From: Pseudobutyrivibrio sp.
Lineage (GTDB): Bacteria > Bacillota_A > Clostridia > Lachnospirales > Lachnospiraceae
Assembly: GCA_024691465.1 (NCBI GenBank)
Contig: JAILNO010000021.1
Coordinates: 1 to 8,329 of the forward strand
DNA length: 8,329 bases
Direction: 5' to 3'
The notes beneath the pieces were generated by a model. That model made no database searches. It saw only the letters and a program-made list of their open reading frames with translations, and had not been told where the DNA came from. Shown here one piece after another: positions 8,234 to 8,329 of the stretch (its first letter is position 1; every line of letters starts with the position of its first letter). A program made the translations under genes and the position numbers.

Positions 8234-8329
8234 ATGAAGATGACATATCAACCAAAAAAGAGACAGAGATCCAAAGTTCATGGATTTAGATCTAGAATGA
8301 GCACAGCAGGCGGACGTAAGGTTCTTGCT
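8234..8329 (+). CDS. rpmH: 50S ribosomal protein L34, partial (C-terminus beyond the right edge)
   Basis: L34 is a small, very basic structural protein of the large ribosomal subunit. The 32 visible codons include [18 protein letters not shown] and STAGGRKVL, the L34 family pattern of a basic N-terminus followed by HGFR and a GGR turn; about 12 residues should be missing, as the family is usually 44 long. The start is set by AGGAGGTG (8218-8225), an eight-base match to the anti-Shine-Dalgarno sequence, 8 nt before the ATG. The gene diverges from dnaA, as is standard at Firmicutes origins, and normally leads an rpmH-rnpA-yidC cluster, which would lie to the right. Confidence 0.97.
   Translation, partial: MKMTYQPKKRQRSKVHGFRSRMSTAGGRKVLA

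Overview
This window is the chromosomal replication-origin locus of a low-GC Gram-positive bacterium. The gene order rpmH - dnaA - dnaN - S4-domain gene (yaaA) - recF - gyrB - gyrA is the classic Firmicutes oriC neighbourhood. The 642-residue GyrB without the large enterobacterial insertion, the L34 start ([12 protein letters not shown]) and the AT-rich spacers fit a clostridial lineage. The protein sequences feel most like Lachnospiraceae (Butyrivibrio/Pseudobutyrivibrio-like), but that is an impression and was not tested by a search.

Layout, left to right: the 5' two thirds or so of gyrA (567 codons visible, running off the left edge), gyrB, recF, yaaA, dnaN and dnaA are all on the minus strand. 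After a 471-bp spacer, rpmH starts on the plus strand and runs off the right edge. dnaN-yaaA, yaaA-recF and recF-gyrB overlap by 1, 11 and 17 bp, so dnaN to gyrB (and probably gyrA, 60 bp further on) look like one co-transcribed, translationally coupled unit.

Two non-coding regions hold the origin signals. The rpmH-dnaA spacer (7763-8233) has five perfect DnaA boxes (TTATCCACA, either orientation), two one-mismatch boxes, a 77-bp stretch of about 14% GC, a well-formed rpmH promoter (TTGACT-17-TATAAT) and a plausible dnaA promoter (TTGAAT-17-TAGAAT). One DnaA box lies in the dnaA leader beside its ribosome binding site, as expected for autoregulation. The dnaA-dnaN spacer (6106-6376) has one perfect and four one-mismatch boxes in very AT-rich DNA. 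Together they look like a bipartite Bacillus-type oriC, with dnaA between the two box clusters.

The genes act together in chromosome replication: DnaA opens the origin, DnaN clamps the polymerase, RecF helps repair stalled forks and gaps, and GyrA/GyrB remove positive supercoils. All genes point away from the origin, so they are transcribed with the forks. No mobile element, CRISPR array, RNA gene or new gene system was seen. The points worth a second look are in origin architecture and a few residue-level details.
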